Shown piece by piece: positions 11,966-25,986 of a DNA stretch of 64,000 nt (its first letter is position 1; each line of letters starts with the position of its first letter). A model generated the notes under the pieces. It saw only the letters and a program-made list of their open reading frames with translations. It ran no database searches and was not told the DNA's origin. This DNA is from Hsuehochloa calcarea (lineage: Eukaryota; Streptophyta; Magnoliopsida; Poales; Poaceae): NCBI GenBank assembly GCA_036346395.1, contig CM070615.1, forward strand, positions 21,633,282 to 21,697,281, given 5' to 3'. The position numbers and the translations under genes are program-made.

Positions 11966-12427
11966 TGTAACATCCCTAAATTTGACTTTTCAAAAATCTT
12001 TTGAGTAGTTTACCTCACTGGAAAGTTTCACCAATTTTGTTTGATTTAATAAAGCCTAATTAGAAATTTCCTAAATTCAAAATATTTAATTTGACTAATC
12101 TAAACATCAATTAAAAGAAAAACAGTTTTAGTTGGGTTCCTTGTATTCCAAGGAATTTTCTGGTATTTTTTGAATTTAGTTGCTATTTATTTGGTCTCAA
12201 TTGAATTTTCATCCATTTCTTAAATAATAAACTCAATGTTAATCCCTTTCCTTTTTGGGCCGAATTTGCTTCAGCCCACTCCGTTTTCTCTCCCTCTGGC
12301 CCAGCTCCACCTTGACCTAGCCCATCCCCGCTGCCAACCCTAAACGGCCACGCCGCTTCACCGTGCCCGACCCGGACTACGTCGCCGCAGCCATCCTTGG
12401 TGTCCGAGCCCTAGCGCGCCCCCAAGC

Positions 12428-12435
12428 TATAAATA
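12428..12435 (+). promoter_or_regulatory. TATA box of D LTR
   Basis: TATAAATA followed by a pyrimidine-rich leader. It lies 460 bp inside the LTR, a normal distance for a U3 promoter in long plant LTRs. Confidence 0.5.
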
Positions 12436-14549
12436 GCACCGCCCGGGTGCGCATCCACTTCGCCTCATGCCGCTACCCTCATGCCCTAGCTTCCCCTCCA
12501 TCGAGACGCTTCCATGTACCTCCGAGCGTCTTCTTCTTCGAGCACAGCACCGCGCCTTCACCACCCTTCCTCTACCGTTGAAGCTTCCTTAGACACCACA
12601 GCCGCGTCACGGTGATCGCCTCCTGCTTCTTCACCGGTTGCATTCACCAACCAGAGCTCTCGTGCCCCACATCTCTAGCGCTGTCTTGCTTCTCATCATC
12701 TTCGGCAGCCAGAGATGTCTCCGTCGCGTTTCTCGCCGATTTGGTGAGCCACGCTCGATTTTGATCGCGTCACCAGGTGTCCCTAGTTCCAATCTACAAA
12801 CCCATCTTTCTATTCGGAGTTTAGATCATCATAGCCCGGGATTCCCAGCTTCTCTTTCATCTTCGGCCAACTACCTTCACCTACCGATTGCACCTTTTCT
12901 AGTGATCTTCTTCGTGCATGGGCCCCACCACTTTGCTCCACGCGCGATGTAGCTCACTGTCGAGGAGTAACCCACCACCTTTGCCACTTCTTGTCTCATC
13001 GCCAGCGATCACCATCTTCCCACGCCGCTGCAAGTGCGTCACCACCTTCGCTGTGGCACAACGATCATGTTTCGGCCATCCACTTGCGCCGTCGTGACCC
13101 GCAACTCTAGCAAGCCGGTGTGAGACCCCGGTTTATCCGGCTTGTAATGCTTAACAATCCACTTGGTCCTAGCATCACAAATCAGATAATCCGAGACTCG
13201 AGACATGTATACTTCCCAGAGTGCAGTATACACACCTCTTTACAAAGTTCATGCATCAATTCCATTCATCCACATAGAACCGAAACATAAACAACAATCC
13301 AAAGATAACATAAATAAAGGATAGTCATTACAAAAGAGGGGCCGACCGGCCAAATGACAAATACATAAAGAAATTTAACAGCGGAAGCAAAAGTGCCATA
13401 AGATGGCTATAAAACAAAAGAGCCAATCAGTGTGCCTTTAACCCACAAGGCAACCGACCGGACCGCCAGGCTAGTCGTCGAATCCACAGCACAACTCACA
13501 AAAGTGAGGCCCTTGGGGCTCACCTTCTTCCTCTGCAAACAAAAGCAGCCCAGCAAAAACTGGGTGAGTACTTTGAATGTACTCGCAAGATATATAAGGA
13601 TGATAACAGATCTATGCAATAACTACATGCAAGCTTATTTAAGTGGAGCAGGTTAGGACTCAAATTTTTAAGCATAAAGCAAGTTTTATTTGCAATAATG
13701 TAATAGATTGAAAGCAATTTTACAATCTGATTTTATTTGATAAAAATAGTAGTAATCAAGTATCAACAACAGTAAAAACAGTCCTGGAAGTGACTAACCC
13801 AATAGCCACCACAATAGCATGAATTACCCATTCATACCAACCATGTCAAGTTTTAATTTTTAAAATGAAAACAGTTGTTGAAGTCTAGATCTTGCGGGAA
13901 ATCCCCAAGCGTGTCCATAACCTAGGACGAGGCTATTCGAATAGTTTTATCCCTGCAGGGTGTACCAACTTACCCACATGTCAGACCGCCTTTTTGCCAA
14001 GCTATTAAGCACACTTCCTTAGGTATGCCGGCACGGCTAAGTCCTACGAGACATTTCCAATATTGTGAATTATTCACGAGCCGCCCGTATGGATAGAAAC
14101 CCATACGTTGTGTCGGAGTCATTGTAAAGCCTCGGTCAACTACCCTTCCCGGGTAAAGCCTTGGACAACTACAATGCTCCTCGAGGTGGAGAGCCTACCC
14201 GGAATCTCCACCACCGCACACCCAACACAAGAACACCGAGAACACATATCATGTTTCACACAACACACACAACCCCCTCCTGCGACTCGGAGATAACACA
14301 CGCCAAAGTACTATGTCAAGAGGGGTCCCATATAACCCTCATGTGGTTAGTACGCAAAAGTACTTGGATCAATGGCGCAAGCAACATTTTCGGTCCTTAG
14401 GGACCTGGGCACCTTTCCTTGTCACACCCAACAATCACACCAACATGCCATTGTGCCCAAGTCAAATCATTTTGTTTCACTTTCGGTTATTACAAAACAA
14501 AAGCATAAGGTGCTGAACCAAAAATAAACAAAATGATTTGAGTGATCAA

Positions 14550-14572
14550 GGTCATCGACTAAGTCGATAACC
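14550..14572. other. hairpin in B solo LTR 1
   Basis: GGTCATCGAC pairs with GTCGATAACC around the loop TAA, with one mismatch. It sits at the position of the cleaner stem GATCATCGA/TCGATGATC in B solo LTR 2. Confidence 0.6.
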
Positions 14573-15299
14573 GCCCAATTCTACCGGTAGCTAAGCATTT
14601 CTAAGCATGACATCGCAAAGACAGTAAAAGAGCATAATCAAATCACCGGGCTCTAATTCACCAGCGATGATAATAACTTATGGTTGTGGTAGGGGATAAC
14701 ATTTTAATGGCAACAATGCATTAGGAATAGCTACCTCTAAACAGGGCAAAAATAATTGGACACAAAAGCAATGCATACATATAGTTTGTAAACAAGATAT
14801 TAGACTTTGAAAGTAATGGGACATTTATGATTAAATATCTTGCCTGCTTGCTGTGGGTTAAGGTGTTGCTGAGGATCAACAATATTATGAATGTGCTCTT
14901 CGGATCCTAACGAGAAAGCAAAAGCAATCGATAAGAACGAATAAAATACAAAGACCCAACAGTAAACTCCCTCCAAAAATTCTAAAATTTTTACAGTAGC
15001 AAGGTCTTGATTTATAATGAATTTAGCAACAAGAACCAATTGATTTGGATTCTTAATGCCAAAGATATGACCAAAACAATTTTGCTCAGCTTTTATAATT
15101 CAAAAATGCTACTATTCATTAGCAAAAATTTCTGGAGCTATACTGAGGTTGGAAACATTTTTAACTTAAAGATGAGTTAAAAACATACCCAACAAAATTT
15201 GAATCAACCGAAAAGGATTTGAAATGAATTAGTTATGCATTTTACAAGTTATCACATTTTTCAGTTGATAAATAAATCCTCTCGGAAATTCGAAATGAG

Positions 15300-15620
15300 A
15301 ACGACGCGTGGCGAACACGGGGCGTTGATCCGGATCCAACGGCCCAAGCTCCGGCTGCGCAGCGCTGCTGAAACCTCAAACGTCAACCGTTGGATCTGGA
15401 TCCAACGGTTCGCGTGGCCTAGAGCGTTCGGTGGTCCGAACGTTCACGCGCACGCGAGCCGTGGATCTGGGATCCGACGGTTCACGTAGATCCGGGGGTT
15501 CGGTGGTCCGAACGTTCGTTCTGATCTGCGCCGTTGGTCTTGGATCCAACGGACCACGTACCAAGCGCGCGCACTCAAATTTTGCGCGCGATCCGAGCCG
15601 AGATCTTAGGATCGACGGTC
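15300..15620. repeat. GC-rich palindrome array of B LTR (copy 1)
   Basis: Repeated blocks of GGATC..ATCCAACGG alternate with CGGTGGTCCGAACGTTC. Each block is an imperfect palindrome. The same alternating array occurs in every B LTR in the window (22660-22960, 26160-26340, 29053-29260, 36180-36440, 37310-37549 with 54139-54360). Confidence 0.8.
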
Positions 15621-18600
15621 CAAATGAGCGCACATTCAAACCAACGTCCTGTTTTCGTCGGCAAAAATGTCGGAGGAAACGGCTCGCCAGCCGGCGGCTC
15701 GCCATGGCGGTGCGAGCAACGCCTAAAATGAGTCCTTAATACTCTTGCGCACCAATGGTACCGTGGCGTTAGCTGCGGTGGTCGAAGCAGCCAACAAGCG
15801 GAGAGAACCGAGTGAGCAAAATGACCGAAAACGAAAAATGCAAACGGCTCACCGCGGTCCACGGGGTCGGTGCCGAGCCACTAGGGACTAAAGAGGTTAC
15901 ACAGGCGCAAAGGATGCACCGAGAAGAGTCGATCTTTGCTCGGGTGAAGGAGAATGGCGATTTCGTAGAAAAGGGAAGTCAGAAATTGGTGCTCCTCTCT
16001 GTCAAAAGCCAAATTGACAGAGGTTAATACTCCACGAGATGCCAAGCAACTGAGGAAGCAAAGGATTTGAGAGAGAATGCCCGGAACACCACTTTCACCG
16101 AAGAGGTCGGAGCTCCAACAATGACGGCCGAGAGAAAATTCACGAAGGAGTTCACTCGGTGCGCTAACAGTGGTACTGAAGCTCAAGGGTGTTCAAAGGA
16201 TGCTAAGGAAGCCTCGGGTAGAGTCTTATAGGCGGAGGAGCAAGAGGGGAGCAACGGCAAGAAAAATGGCCTTGCGCGGTGTTGAGGTCGGCCGAGGGCG
16301 ACGGGAGCAGGTAACCGCAGGGGAGACGGCGACTGTGGGGGCGGCCGGACGGGGCAATAATCTGCGCAGCCGTTGGCCAAAGGGGGACGCGATCGGCTCT
16401 GCCAGCGTCTTGTGCACGCCAAAGATCTGTTGACCGGCCGAACTTCGCGCGGAGGAAGACGACGAGCGAAGCCGATGGATTTAATCGGACGGCTGCAACA
16501 GATCGGTTCGATTACAACGATTCGATCGCGCGCTTGATCTCGGGCCGTTCAATGCTGATCCAACGGCTCACGACGCGCGCGCCCGAGCGACCGCGCCGGT
16601 GCGGTTAGTTGGTTCGACCGAGTCAAGTGGCTCGAGCCCGAGTCCGGTTCGAACCCGAGGAACAGTGCAAACCCTTTAGAATTTGAATTTTAAATATCTG
16701 ATTTTTGAGGAATTATTTGAGATAGCAAACAAACTCCAAAATTTATGAAATTTTAACTGGAGCTTGCTGACTGCAGGAGGAGCTTTCCATAAAATTTTCA
16801 GAGATTTTCATGCACTGAATTATTCTACAGAAATTCCAGAAGAGAGGAAAATGGGGTTTGACCAGTTTGACTTGCCTCCAAAAATTATCAAATAATTTCT
16901 AAAAATCATGAGATAATTCAGAGGTGTTAAACATCAACCCTAGGCCCAATGAAAATTATTTCCAGAGATTGGGCACAAGATTTTCATGGAGGAGGTTTAT
17001 GACTTGAGTTTGATTGGGGAAATTTGGAGTTTGAATTTCCACCAATTAAAGAAAGAGGTTTCAAACACTGCAACACAACATGACGTAGCAGAAGTTTTAA
17101 TTTATCCTCATTTCTATTACATTTGAAACATAAACCCAATTTGGGATGTTACAGCCGGCGAGCCCGAGATCCACCATGCCCTCTGCCCATTGTCGTGCCA
17201 TGTTAGTACGCCACCTCACTGCCACATCATCGCCACTATGCTCCCACCTCAGTGTCAGCTACCCCGTCATCAACCATGTGGCACACCTAACCCAACCCTA
17301 AAAACGAAATCATGTGGACATGGTTCATGTGAACCAAGTCTATGCCAAGCTGGCCCGCATGTCGGTCAGATGATACATGGAGCCCATCCACCATGAACCC
17401 GAACCCTACTCTGTGTACTTGGTCTATTGACCAATGATCCACTTGTTATCCTCTTTGTCCTTCTTTGGAATTATTTTAATTCTATAAATCCATAAAATCC
17501 AGTGGGTCCCACCTATCATTCTCTCATCCATTTTTTAGAATTTCTGAAATAAATTAATTGAGAAATATTCTGTGGTCCCACATGTCAGTTTTCACTCTCC
17601 CTTTTCCTTTTTACTTATTTCATGTGAATTTCAAACTTCCGAGAGCTCGTTCTCCCTCATACGAACTCTGATTGAACCCATTCAAGTTTCTAAATTCATA
17701 TAAATTCAATATATACATTTTAGTACCATTAAATTTCAATTTGTAGTTTATTTGATTTTTTTTTTGAATTCTATTTATTTTGTGCTTTCTCTCTCGTTGG
17801 ACGTCGAAGTCACAGAATCGTCCGAAGGAGTTGAGTTCAAGGAAGTAGAAGATTGAAAATAAAATAAGACCATCATTGCTATAGCAAGGCAAGTTGTACC
17901 TTTGATGATGTTGAACCTATTTTTCAAAATTACTTTGATTCAAAGACTGCATTCTACTTTAGGTATTTATTTAAATATTTTGGGTTTAGTTATTAATCTT
18001 AATTGTTTATATCCACCTTGCTTATTGTAATGCCATGATCTTTTGTCACCCTGGATTGGTTCATTATTACTTGGTATTATCATAGCACCAACGTGGGTTG
18101 GTTAGATACGAGTAGATTGCTTAGCTATGCAACGAGTCATCATTTCATGTGAGTTGAAAATATGAATATGACTAAGTGATTATAGAACTTTGTGATAAAA
18201 TTTGTGTGCACTATATGCTATTACTCGTTGATGGCATGTGTTGCACTTAACCAATAGGGTGGGAAAAGATTTAGACCGAGGCAAGTGGTGGAAACTTTGT
18301 GACATGGTGTGAGCTCAGTGCATGCGAATTTAAAAGAATAATTATTTAGTTAGAAATTAGAAGTCTTGTCTTGGTCAATTAAGTACTTAACTTTGTGCGC
18401 CATTGAACTGAATCTTATCGTACAACCACATGCCTAGTATGGGACATGCCTAACTTAGTAAGTTATAGAATCTCAGCATGGACTACTCAGGTTGTAGGTT
18501 AGCTGCTCTGTGATGGGTGGAGGTGCGGACTACCAGGTAGATCACATCGCAGGACGGTTCGTCGCTTCCCTGTCCAACAGTGTGTTTCATACCAAAGCAC

Positions 18601-19207
18601 CGTGTATGGGTTGGACAACTATAAAACACATCGGGATGGGTCAGCTGTGTGAAAGAATTTGATTAGGCTTCATTTCCTTTGTGAAAACAAATGTTAAACT
18701 ATTATTTTTTATTTGTTTTAAATTATGCTTTCAATCTATTATTTGTATTCAAATGTAAATGTTGCTTTTATGCAAAATAACCACAAAAGTCATTTCCTTT
18801 GGAATAAGCCATCATCTATAAATTGCATTCTATGGTATGACTTGCGAGTACAGTTGTATACTCATACTTGCTATAACCATTCAGACAAAGTGGAGGAATC
18901 GTCAGTCAACAAGGTCTACTTCAAGGATCGTGGAGAACTAGGTCGCACTACCCCAATCGATTGCTTGTGAGCATACGTTACGTTTCGATGTAGCTTAAGT
19001 GAGCTATTTGCCTTTTGAGGCATTAATTGTAAGCTTTGTCCTTAAGGGCGTTACTCTGATAATTACTGTTACTTGCCTATTTATTAGTCATCTTTGTATA
19101 TGGAAATGATATTTCATCGATGTTGCCACTGTGTGCACTACCGTGATCCTGGACCAGTGCAGTATACACAAGGGTCCATAATTGCATTTTTTTGGTCCCG
19201 GCAGAGG

Positions 19208-19220
19208 TGGTATCAGAGCC
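19208..19220 (+). promoter_or_regulatory. primer-binding site of element D (tRNA-Met type)
   Basis: TGGTATCAGAGCC on the plus strand just downstream of the D LTR. It shows that D is plus-oriented and that its internal region begins here. Confidence 0.85.
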
Positions 19221-19904
19221 ATATCAACTATAGTAGTGACCTTATTTAGAATGGTTGGCTTTAAGGAAACTTCAAAAGTTATTTTACAAATGGAAAATCT
19301 TAATGATGTGCTATTCTCACCTTGTCTAGCTTCTATACTATTCTATTCTATTCATTTCTCGTCTATATTTTTCCTCACCATTTTGAGTATTAAATTGTAC
19401 TTTCTTTCCTCATAACTTCTATAGTTGTCGTTATCTGTGCGAAATGTCTTTGTCAGTGCCCAAGAGATGTTTTCAACAACTGTACGAAGACCGTGCAATC
19501 AGAAACGACACATCGACATCTCCTCAAGTGTTCAAGACAAGTTCGTCATCAGATTTGATGACCAAGAAGAAGTTGTACGTCGCCCCTGTCTTTCTCCAAG
19601 ATTCGCTTGCAAGGATCGCAAGCAGTCAACATTCGACGAAGATCGTGACCAGTCCGAGTTTTCTTCAGACCAGCCATATAGGATAAATTAGCGTTGGTTC
19701 CTCTCATGTGTTGAGCCAAGTTACCTAGTTAAGTTAGAGTTTAATCGACTAGATGATTAGATTATTGATCTCCTTCTCTGTGTAGTTTGGTTGTGAGTTT
19801 TTGCTTCTTAATAGCTTATCAGCTATTTGTGGTTTCCTTGGTTTTCCTTGGGTTAAACCTGCTTCCCTTAGTAGATTGTCTGGTTTCCCTTGGGTTAAAC
19901 CTGC
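19221..19904 (+). mobile_element. leader and decayed 5' coding region of element D
   Basis: Internal sequence of D between its primer site and the insertion of solo LTR E. A short frame from 19444 (80 codons, Ser/Lys-rich) may be a remnant of the gag N-terminus, but I recognise no domain. Near the right end a ~43-bp unit (TTCCTTGGGTTAAACCTGC...TAGTAGATTGTCT) is present twice. The second copy is split by E and finishes at 28717-28737, which independently proves that 19904 and 28717 were once adjacent. Confidence 0.7.
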
Positions 19905-21891
19905 AGTAATACCCCGATTGTTTTTAAAGAAAGAAAGCAAGAACACGAGAGAATAACAATTTTATGCGGGGTTTTTAGCAAAATTTGCCAACCTGGGCCT
20001 CGGGCCACGGCCCAGGAGGCCCAAGTGGGGGGAGGGGGCGTCCAAGGGGGGCACCACTCCCTCCTAAACCCTAGCTGCCCCACTCCCTTCCCCCTTGTGT
20101 GCCAACCCTCCCCCCATAGCAGCCGCCCCTGCCACCTCTCCCTCCTCCTTGCGCAGCCCCTTCCCCAAGGCCGTCACCCCCTAGTCTAGCAGCTCCCCAG
20201 CACGGCTTCCCTCTATTGGTGTGTCCTCATCGCTGCTGTCCAGGGCGCCAGTCAAGGTCAATAATCTATACTTGGTTTGCTCGTCCGTTTTGGCATAGTT
20301 AAATCCGAGTCCGAGGATAGGGGCTCCTAAAGAGTTGTGGGGCATGTTCTCAGCTTTCCATAGAGTCTGAGATCACCCAATTCTGAGTTGCGGTTTGGGA
20401 GACACGTTAGATTATTTACTGCTGTCTAGAGATTCTGACGAGATTACAACAGTCGCCTTGTTTGATATATTAGGCTTAGATAATGGCCAATTCAGAGGAG
20501 TCTTTGTGAGACCCCGGTTTATCGGGCTTGTAATGCTTAACAAATCAGATAATCCGAGACTCGAGACATGTATACTTCCCAGGAATGCAGTATACACACA
20601 TCTTTACAAAATTCATGGATCAATTCCATTCATTCGCATAGAACTGAAGCATAACAACAAACCAGAAGTTAAAATACATAAAGGATAGTGATTCCAAAAG
20701 AGAGGCCAACCGGCCAATACATGTAAATACAAGAATTGAACAGCGGAAGCAAAAGTGTCATAAGATGGCTATAAACAAAAGAGTCAATCAGTGTGCCTTT
20801 ACCCACAAGGCAACCGACCGGACCGCCAAACTAGTCGACGAAATCGCAGCACATTTCACAAAAGTGAGGCCCTTAGAGCTCACCTTCCTCCTCTGCAACA
20901 AATAGTTAAGCAAAGCAAATGAGTACAAAAATTGTACACCGCAAGACTTACGTGTAGAGTAACAGACCAATACATGTGCTACATGCAAGTTTATTTAAGT
21001 GGAGGCGGTATGTCTCATTTTCGGCACAAAGTAATTTTTATTTGCAATAATGTAATACATTAAAAAGCAAGTTGACAAATATGTTTTTAATGTTCAAATA
21101 ACCGTTGACAACAATAATAACAATAGATAGAGGACAACAACAATCCTGGAAGTGACTAAACCATTAGTCACCACAACAAAGCATGAATTACCCATTCATA
21201 CCAACCATGTCAAATTTTAATTTTAAAAGGTTGTAGTCTAACTCTTGCAAAACCTAACCAAGCGTGTCCACAACCTAGGACGAGGCTATTCGAATAGGCT
21301 TATCCCTGCAAGGGTGTACCAATGTACCCACACGCCAGACCGCCTTTTTGCCAAGCTATTAAGCACACTTGCTTAGGTATGCCGGCACGGCTAAGTCCTA
21401 CGAGACTTTCCAATATTGTGAATTAACTACGAGCCGTCCGTATGGATAGAAACCCATACGTTGTGTCGGAGTCATTGTAAAGCCTCGGTCAACTACCCGT
21501 CTCGAGTAAAGCCTTGGACAACTACAATGCTCCTCGAGGTGGAGAGCCTGCAGGAATCTCCACCACCGCACACCCAACACAAGAACACATATCCTTTTTC
21601 ACACAACACACACAACCCCCTCCTGCGACTCGGAGATAACACACGCCAAAGTACTAAGTCAAGAGAGGTCCCATATCCCTCTCGCGTGATTAGCACGCAA
21701 AAATGCTTGGAGAGTGTGACACAAGATGTTCGGTCCTTGTTGACTTAGGCAAGACATCCACAAACCCAATAACCCACCATCCAACCACTTGCCCAAGTCC
21801 AAATCAAATTTTTATTTTCAGATTTTGACTTTACAAAATAACAAAGCACAAGTGCTGGACATAATAGAATAATAATTAGATGTGTGATCAA

Positions 21892-21915
21892 GATCATCGA
21901 CTAAAATCGATGATC
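21892..21915. other. perfect 9-bp hairpin in B solo LTR 2
   Basis: GATCATCGA and TCGATGATC flank the loop CTAAAA. The position is shared with hairpins at 14550, 30005 and 55110 in other B LTRs, and with the differently sequenced hairpins of G at 7587 and 10352. Confidence 0.8.
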
Positions 21916-22659
21916 GCCCATTACTACCGAACTAAGCATTTCTAAGCAATTTCAATTCGCAATCTACTAAGTGACAAGAGCTCATCCATCGAACTCAAAT
22001 CACAGCAAATAACCTAGGCTCATGGTAGTAGAGGATAATCAATTCCTACAGATTATGCAACTATAGGATATTAACCATAATTTAACAACAAAATAGCAAT
22101 GCATACATACAAGTTGAAATCAATATATTAGACTTGAAAAATACTGGGATTAACATGATCAAACTGCTTGCCTATTTGCTGTGGTACAATGTGTCGTGAA
22201 GGATCACTTAAGTTATTAATGTGCTCTTCGGAACCTAATCGAGAAAGCGAAAAAGAACCGATAAGAACGAAGAACACACAAAGACTCAACAGCAAACTTT
22301 CTCCAAATATTCTGAAAATTTTACAGTAGCAAGATCATGATTTATAAGGAATTTAGCAACAAGAACCAATTGATTTGGATTCTTAATGCAAAAGATATGA
22401 GCAAAAAAATTTTGCTCAGCCTTAAAAATCATAAATGCTACTATTCATTGCACTAACATTTTAGCAAAATTTTCTGGAAATATACTGAGGTTAGAATCAA
22501 TTTTAGATTAAATTTTAGTTAAAAATATAACTAACAAAATTTGAATCAACCGAAAAAGAATTAAAATGAAATAGTTATGCATTTTACAAGTTACTACATT
22601 TTTCAGTTGACAAATAAACCTTTCAGGAAAAATCAGAAATTAAAACGACGTGGACGAAC

Positions 22660-22960
22660 TTGGATCGTTGATCTTGGATCCAACGGTCCGAGTTCGCGAG
22701 ATAACGCGCGCGCGCGATTCACAAACCCTAAGCGCTCACCGTTGGATGCGGATCCAGCGGTTCACGTCGGATCGGGGCGTTGGGCGGTCCGAGCGTTCAC
22801 ACGCACGGGAGCCGTTGATCTTGGATCCAACGGTCCACACGGATCGAACCTTTCGGACGGTCCGAACGTTCACTCGAATCGGGACCGTTGATCTTGGATC
22901 CAACGATCCACGCGGACTCGAATCGGGACCGTTGATCTTGGATCCAACGGTCCACTGATC
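22660..22960. repeat. palindrome array of B LTR (copy 2)
   Basis: Alternating blocks of CCGTTGATCTTGGATCCAAC and CGGACGGTCCGAACGTTCAC. Within it, 22872-22910 and 22916-22954 form a near-perfect 44-bp-period tandem (one base different). Confidence 0.85.
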
Positions 22961-23805
22961 AACGCGTGCGATCAACTCAAACGCTCGCGCGATCATGGGC
23001 CATAGATCAAAGGATCGACGGTCCACATTGAATCACGTTCAAAAGCTCGTCCCTGTTTTCATCCGACAAAACGACGGCGAAGGGAGGCTCATCGCCGACG
23101 ACCCTGGCCACGGCGGTGCGAGCAATTGCCCAAAATGGGTTGCTAACAACGTTGCGCACCCCATGAAACCAACAAATTCAGCTGCGGTGTTCTAGAACGC
23201 CGACAAGCCGGAGATGACAGAGATAACTCAAAATGACCGAAAACGAAAAACGCAATTGAGCTCAGCTGCGGTCCAAGGGAGCGGGTGCCAAGAAACTAGG
23301 GACCAATAAGAAGTTACCTGAGCACAGAGAATGCACAGAAGAGGGTCGAGTCTGCCCTGGTGAAGAGAAATGCGGATTTCGGCCGAAAATGGGAAAATCC
23401 AAATTCAATCCAACCCTGAACGAAAAGAACCAAATTGAGTGAGGGTTAAGCTTCAGAGAGTAAAGGTGGAGCAGAGGGAACAATAATTGAAAGGAGAAAA
23501 CCCCTGATGTACCGCCTTCACCGAAGCTCTAAACTCAACAATGGCGGCCGAATGGATTTCGAATGATTGCAGCTCAACCAAGCTCGTGAGTGCTAGCTGG
23601 AGTTGCGGAAGTGCTAAAGGAAGCCAAGGGTGAAGCAATGGAGCTTAAATAGCTGAGAATGGCAGAGAGCAACGGCGATATTTCTCCTCGGTCAATACTG
23701 CCATGAGAGCACTTGAGAGCGACGGAAGCAGTTGAAGCATGAACTTCTGAGGGAGGAGCACGATGGGCATTTAATGCGCGCAGAGAGAGCCGTTTAAAGG
23801 TGACC

Positions 23806-25986
23806 TGTAACACCCTGTCTATTCGGAAGACAAGATGTCACCTAACAAGACAACCTACTATTCAATTCCTAAGATTAACATCGCATTCAATGCTAAAGAA
23901 ACGATTAACCATTATAACAATCTATAGCTTAATAACAGTTCATCTATAAATTTAAACGAGAATTAACCAAAGCGATAATAATAGACCTCCAAGTGACAAT
24001 TATTACAGTCCATTACATTATAAATAAAACTGAAGAGATGTAAATAGAACTTTAACGAATGACTATTTATTTCATGTGCATGGAACGTGCTGAACTACAC
24101 CCTCCCGCTAGCAACCGTTTCACTGGAATTCACCTAAAAATAAATAAAAGCAAGAGTGAGTCGAAACTCAGCAAGCACAACATATACATTCACATAGAAT
24201 ACTGTATCGAAACAATCCACCAAGTACATCATTTACTTCATGAATTTAAGAAAGCACGGTATGGTGAATGAATGCATTGAAGGAGAATGGACTTTCCACA
24301 TGTTTATACTGGTATAACTAGTGACACACCGTCGGTGTTCACTTAAGCCCGCTCTTAACAAAGAGCGGGATCCAAGTCCGTATGAAGAACGTTTCATACG
24401 GAATGTCAAATCGCCTACATTGGAATGGTAGGTCTTACATGCCCATATTGGAATTAATGGGACTTAAACAAGTTTCCACTCCCGTGGACAGCAACTGAAT
24501 TATGTATGCATGGAATGAAAAAAACATAACTTGGCATTCAACTCAATGTATCATCGAATAAGGTATTGAACTCTACCACATCATACTCAAATCACAGGAA
24601 TATTCATAATTTACCAAGTTAACATGTAATCAATGAATTCACACAAATTAAACATTTGTACTTGCCTTCCGTGTGGTGACGTGTTGTGAAACAACGAAGG
24701 TGTCCTTCCACCCACCGTCTCACCGCCTACACAAGTATTACCACGTATTACGGATAATCGAATATGGCACAGCTACAAGTGTACTACGATGCTCTCTAAT
24801 CAACCCACTCATCCCAAGGGTTCAATTTGACATCTACACCAAAAGTCCAGATTATCATTCTACGGGCAGTTGCACAAGAAAATTCGCCATTAATTATCTG
24901 TAACTCTAAACGACCTGAAACTAGTGCTCACTGATTCTTAACTGACCAGGCAACAAAACATTAGTTGGCGGAATCTTCTGATTCAGCCAAAACAGAGGGG
25001 TAATTAACTGCTAAACCTAACCCATCTACGTCTGTCCAGAAAACAGACCAGCAGTAAAGAAAATGGTGTAACTTTTAGCCTACTGATCCAAATGGAATGA
25101 TCTTTATCAACATGGAAAGATAATTTCGAGATCTACAATAACTTAGTTGGGTGAATCTTCTGATTCGGCCTCTATTTTGAACAAAACGAGGGACAAACCT
25201 ACTGACCACAGATTTCAGACAGATTGGACAGTTCGTATTCAAAATTTCATATCTCCCAAACTACTGGTCGGATTTTCTCATCTTGGTGCCAAAAGAAAGC
25301 TAACGAAACCAGGAACAAATCTCTAGAAGGGCAAAACCCCAAATTCGGCCTCTAAAGTACTGTAAAAAGTCGCGCAACATTCTGATCAAATCTGTAAATT
25401 CTGGAACTCTAAACCGACGTGACTCAAATGATCTCTACCGCAACAAAACTTGATCAAACAAATAACCGGGGTACTTGTTACCCTTGAAGACCCGTAGCAC
25501 GACGAAGAACCACTCCCCGCTGGTCTCCCTTCTTCTTCCTTGGCCGGCCACACCACAGCGAACAACCGGCGAAGAAACGACCAGCGGGAGGACAGATCGG
25601 AGGAGAAGCGCCGGGATCTTGGAGACCAACCGGGAGCACCAAAGGCCGGCCACCATGGGAGGCGGCGCCCAACCAGGGAGAGGAGGGGTGGCGGCTAGGT
25701 GGGGAGGAATGGGGCCGGCTAGGGTTTGGGGGGAGTGGCGCCCCCCCTTTTATGGCCGGCCACTTCATGGGCCGGCCGGCCCCCTCTTGGGCCTCTGAGT
25801 CGCGGATCATGGCCCAGGTTGCCGAAAAATCACGATAACCCCCGCTAAATAGAATTTGAGGCGAAAACTATTTCTTTTCTCCTCTCGACTTCTTTCTTTT
25901 TACCGAATGCGATTTCCGGAACTTTTAAATCTCGTTTTCGACTAACTTCCAACTATACGAACTAGCTGGATTTATGAGGTATTACA
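23806..25986 (-). mobile_element. solo LTR of H/A type (2.18 kb), TSD TGACC
   Basis: On the plus strand it runs TGTAACACCCTGTC...GAGGTATTACA, i.e. minus-oriented, with TGACC at 23801-23805 and 25987-25991. Its 3' end and stem-loop block resemble element H (compare 1628 onward and 2113-2184), including an identical 24-bp hairpin. It is the youngest layer in this nest because it splits B solo LTR 2. Confidence 0.95.
24304..24401 (-). other. stem-loop block in H/A-type solo LTR
   Basis: In order on the plus strand: TTATAC/GTATAA (24304-24317), AGTGACACACC/GGTGTTCACT (24320-24343, one mismatch), CCCGCTCTT/AAGAGCGGG (24348-24369) and CCGTATGAA/TTCATACGG (24378-24401). The order is the same as in H, except that the CCCGCTCTT stem is absent from H. 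Confidence 0.8.

Larger units (their letters stand above)
13119..17153 (-). mobile_element. family-B solo LTR 1 (4.04 kb), TSD GCCGG
   Basis: In its own orientation it starts TGTAACATCCCAAATTGGG (at 17153) and ends CCGGGGTCTCACA (at 13119). It is flanked by identical GCCGG at 13114-13118 and 17154-17158, so it is a complete solo LTR. It matches the 3' LTR of the coding B element (35598-56541) in ends and in internal landmarks: the palindrome array near 15300-15620, the hairpin at 14550, and the segment around 13920-14060. The ORFs inside it are fortuitous. Confidence 0.95.
11966..19203 (+). mobile_element. LTR of element D (about 3.2 kb net), interrupted by a B solo LTR
   Basis: It starts TGTAACATCCCTAAATTTG at 11966 and ends GGTCCCGGCA at about 19203, four bases before a tRNA-Met primer site. 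A TATAAATA box is at 12428. Removing the nested B solo LTR plus one TSD (13119-17158) leaves about 3.2 kb. The 3' boundary is less certain than the 5' one because the ending does not mirror the start well. The partner LTR is not in the window. Confidence 0.7.

Noticed and set aside
12363..12952. Pro/Ser/His-rich ORFs after the TATA box of the D LTR
   Set aside because: They are in the LTR leader region, short and of low complexity. A short transcript leader is a better reading.
15376..16433. Several 70-110-codon ORFs on both strands
   Set aside because: All fall in GC-rich LTR sequence with palindromic repeats, where stop codons are scarce; overlapping frames on both strands show no domain.
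14108..21748. Similar ORFs starting MCRSHCKASVNYP at 14108 and 21461
   Set aside because: They lie at the same place in two B solo LTRs, so the similarity is DNA-level LTR homology. They differ in frame downstream and have no coding counterpart elsewhere.
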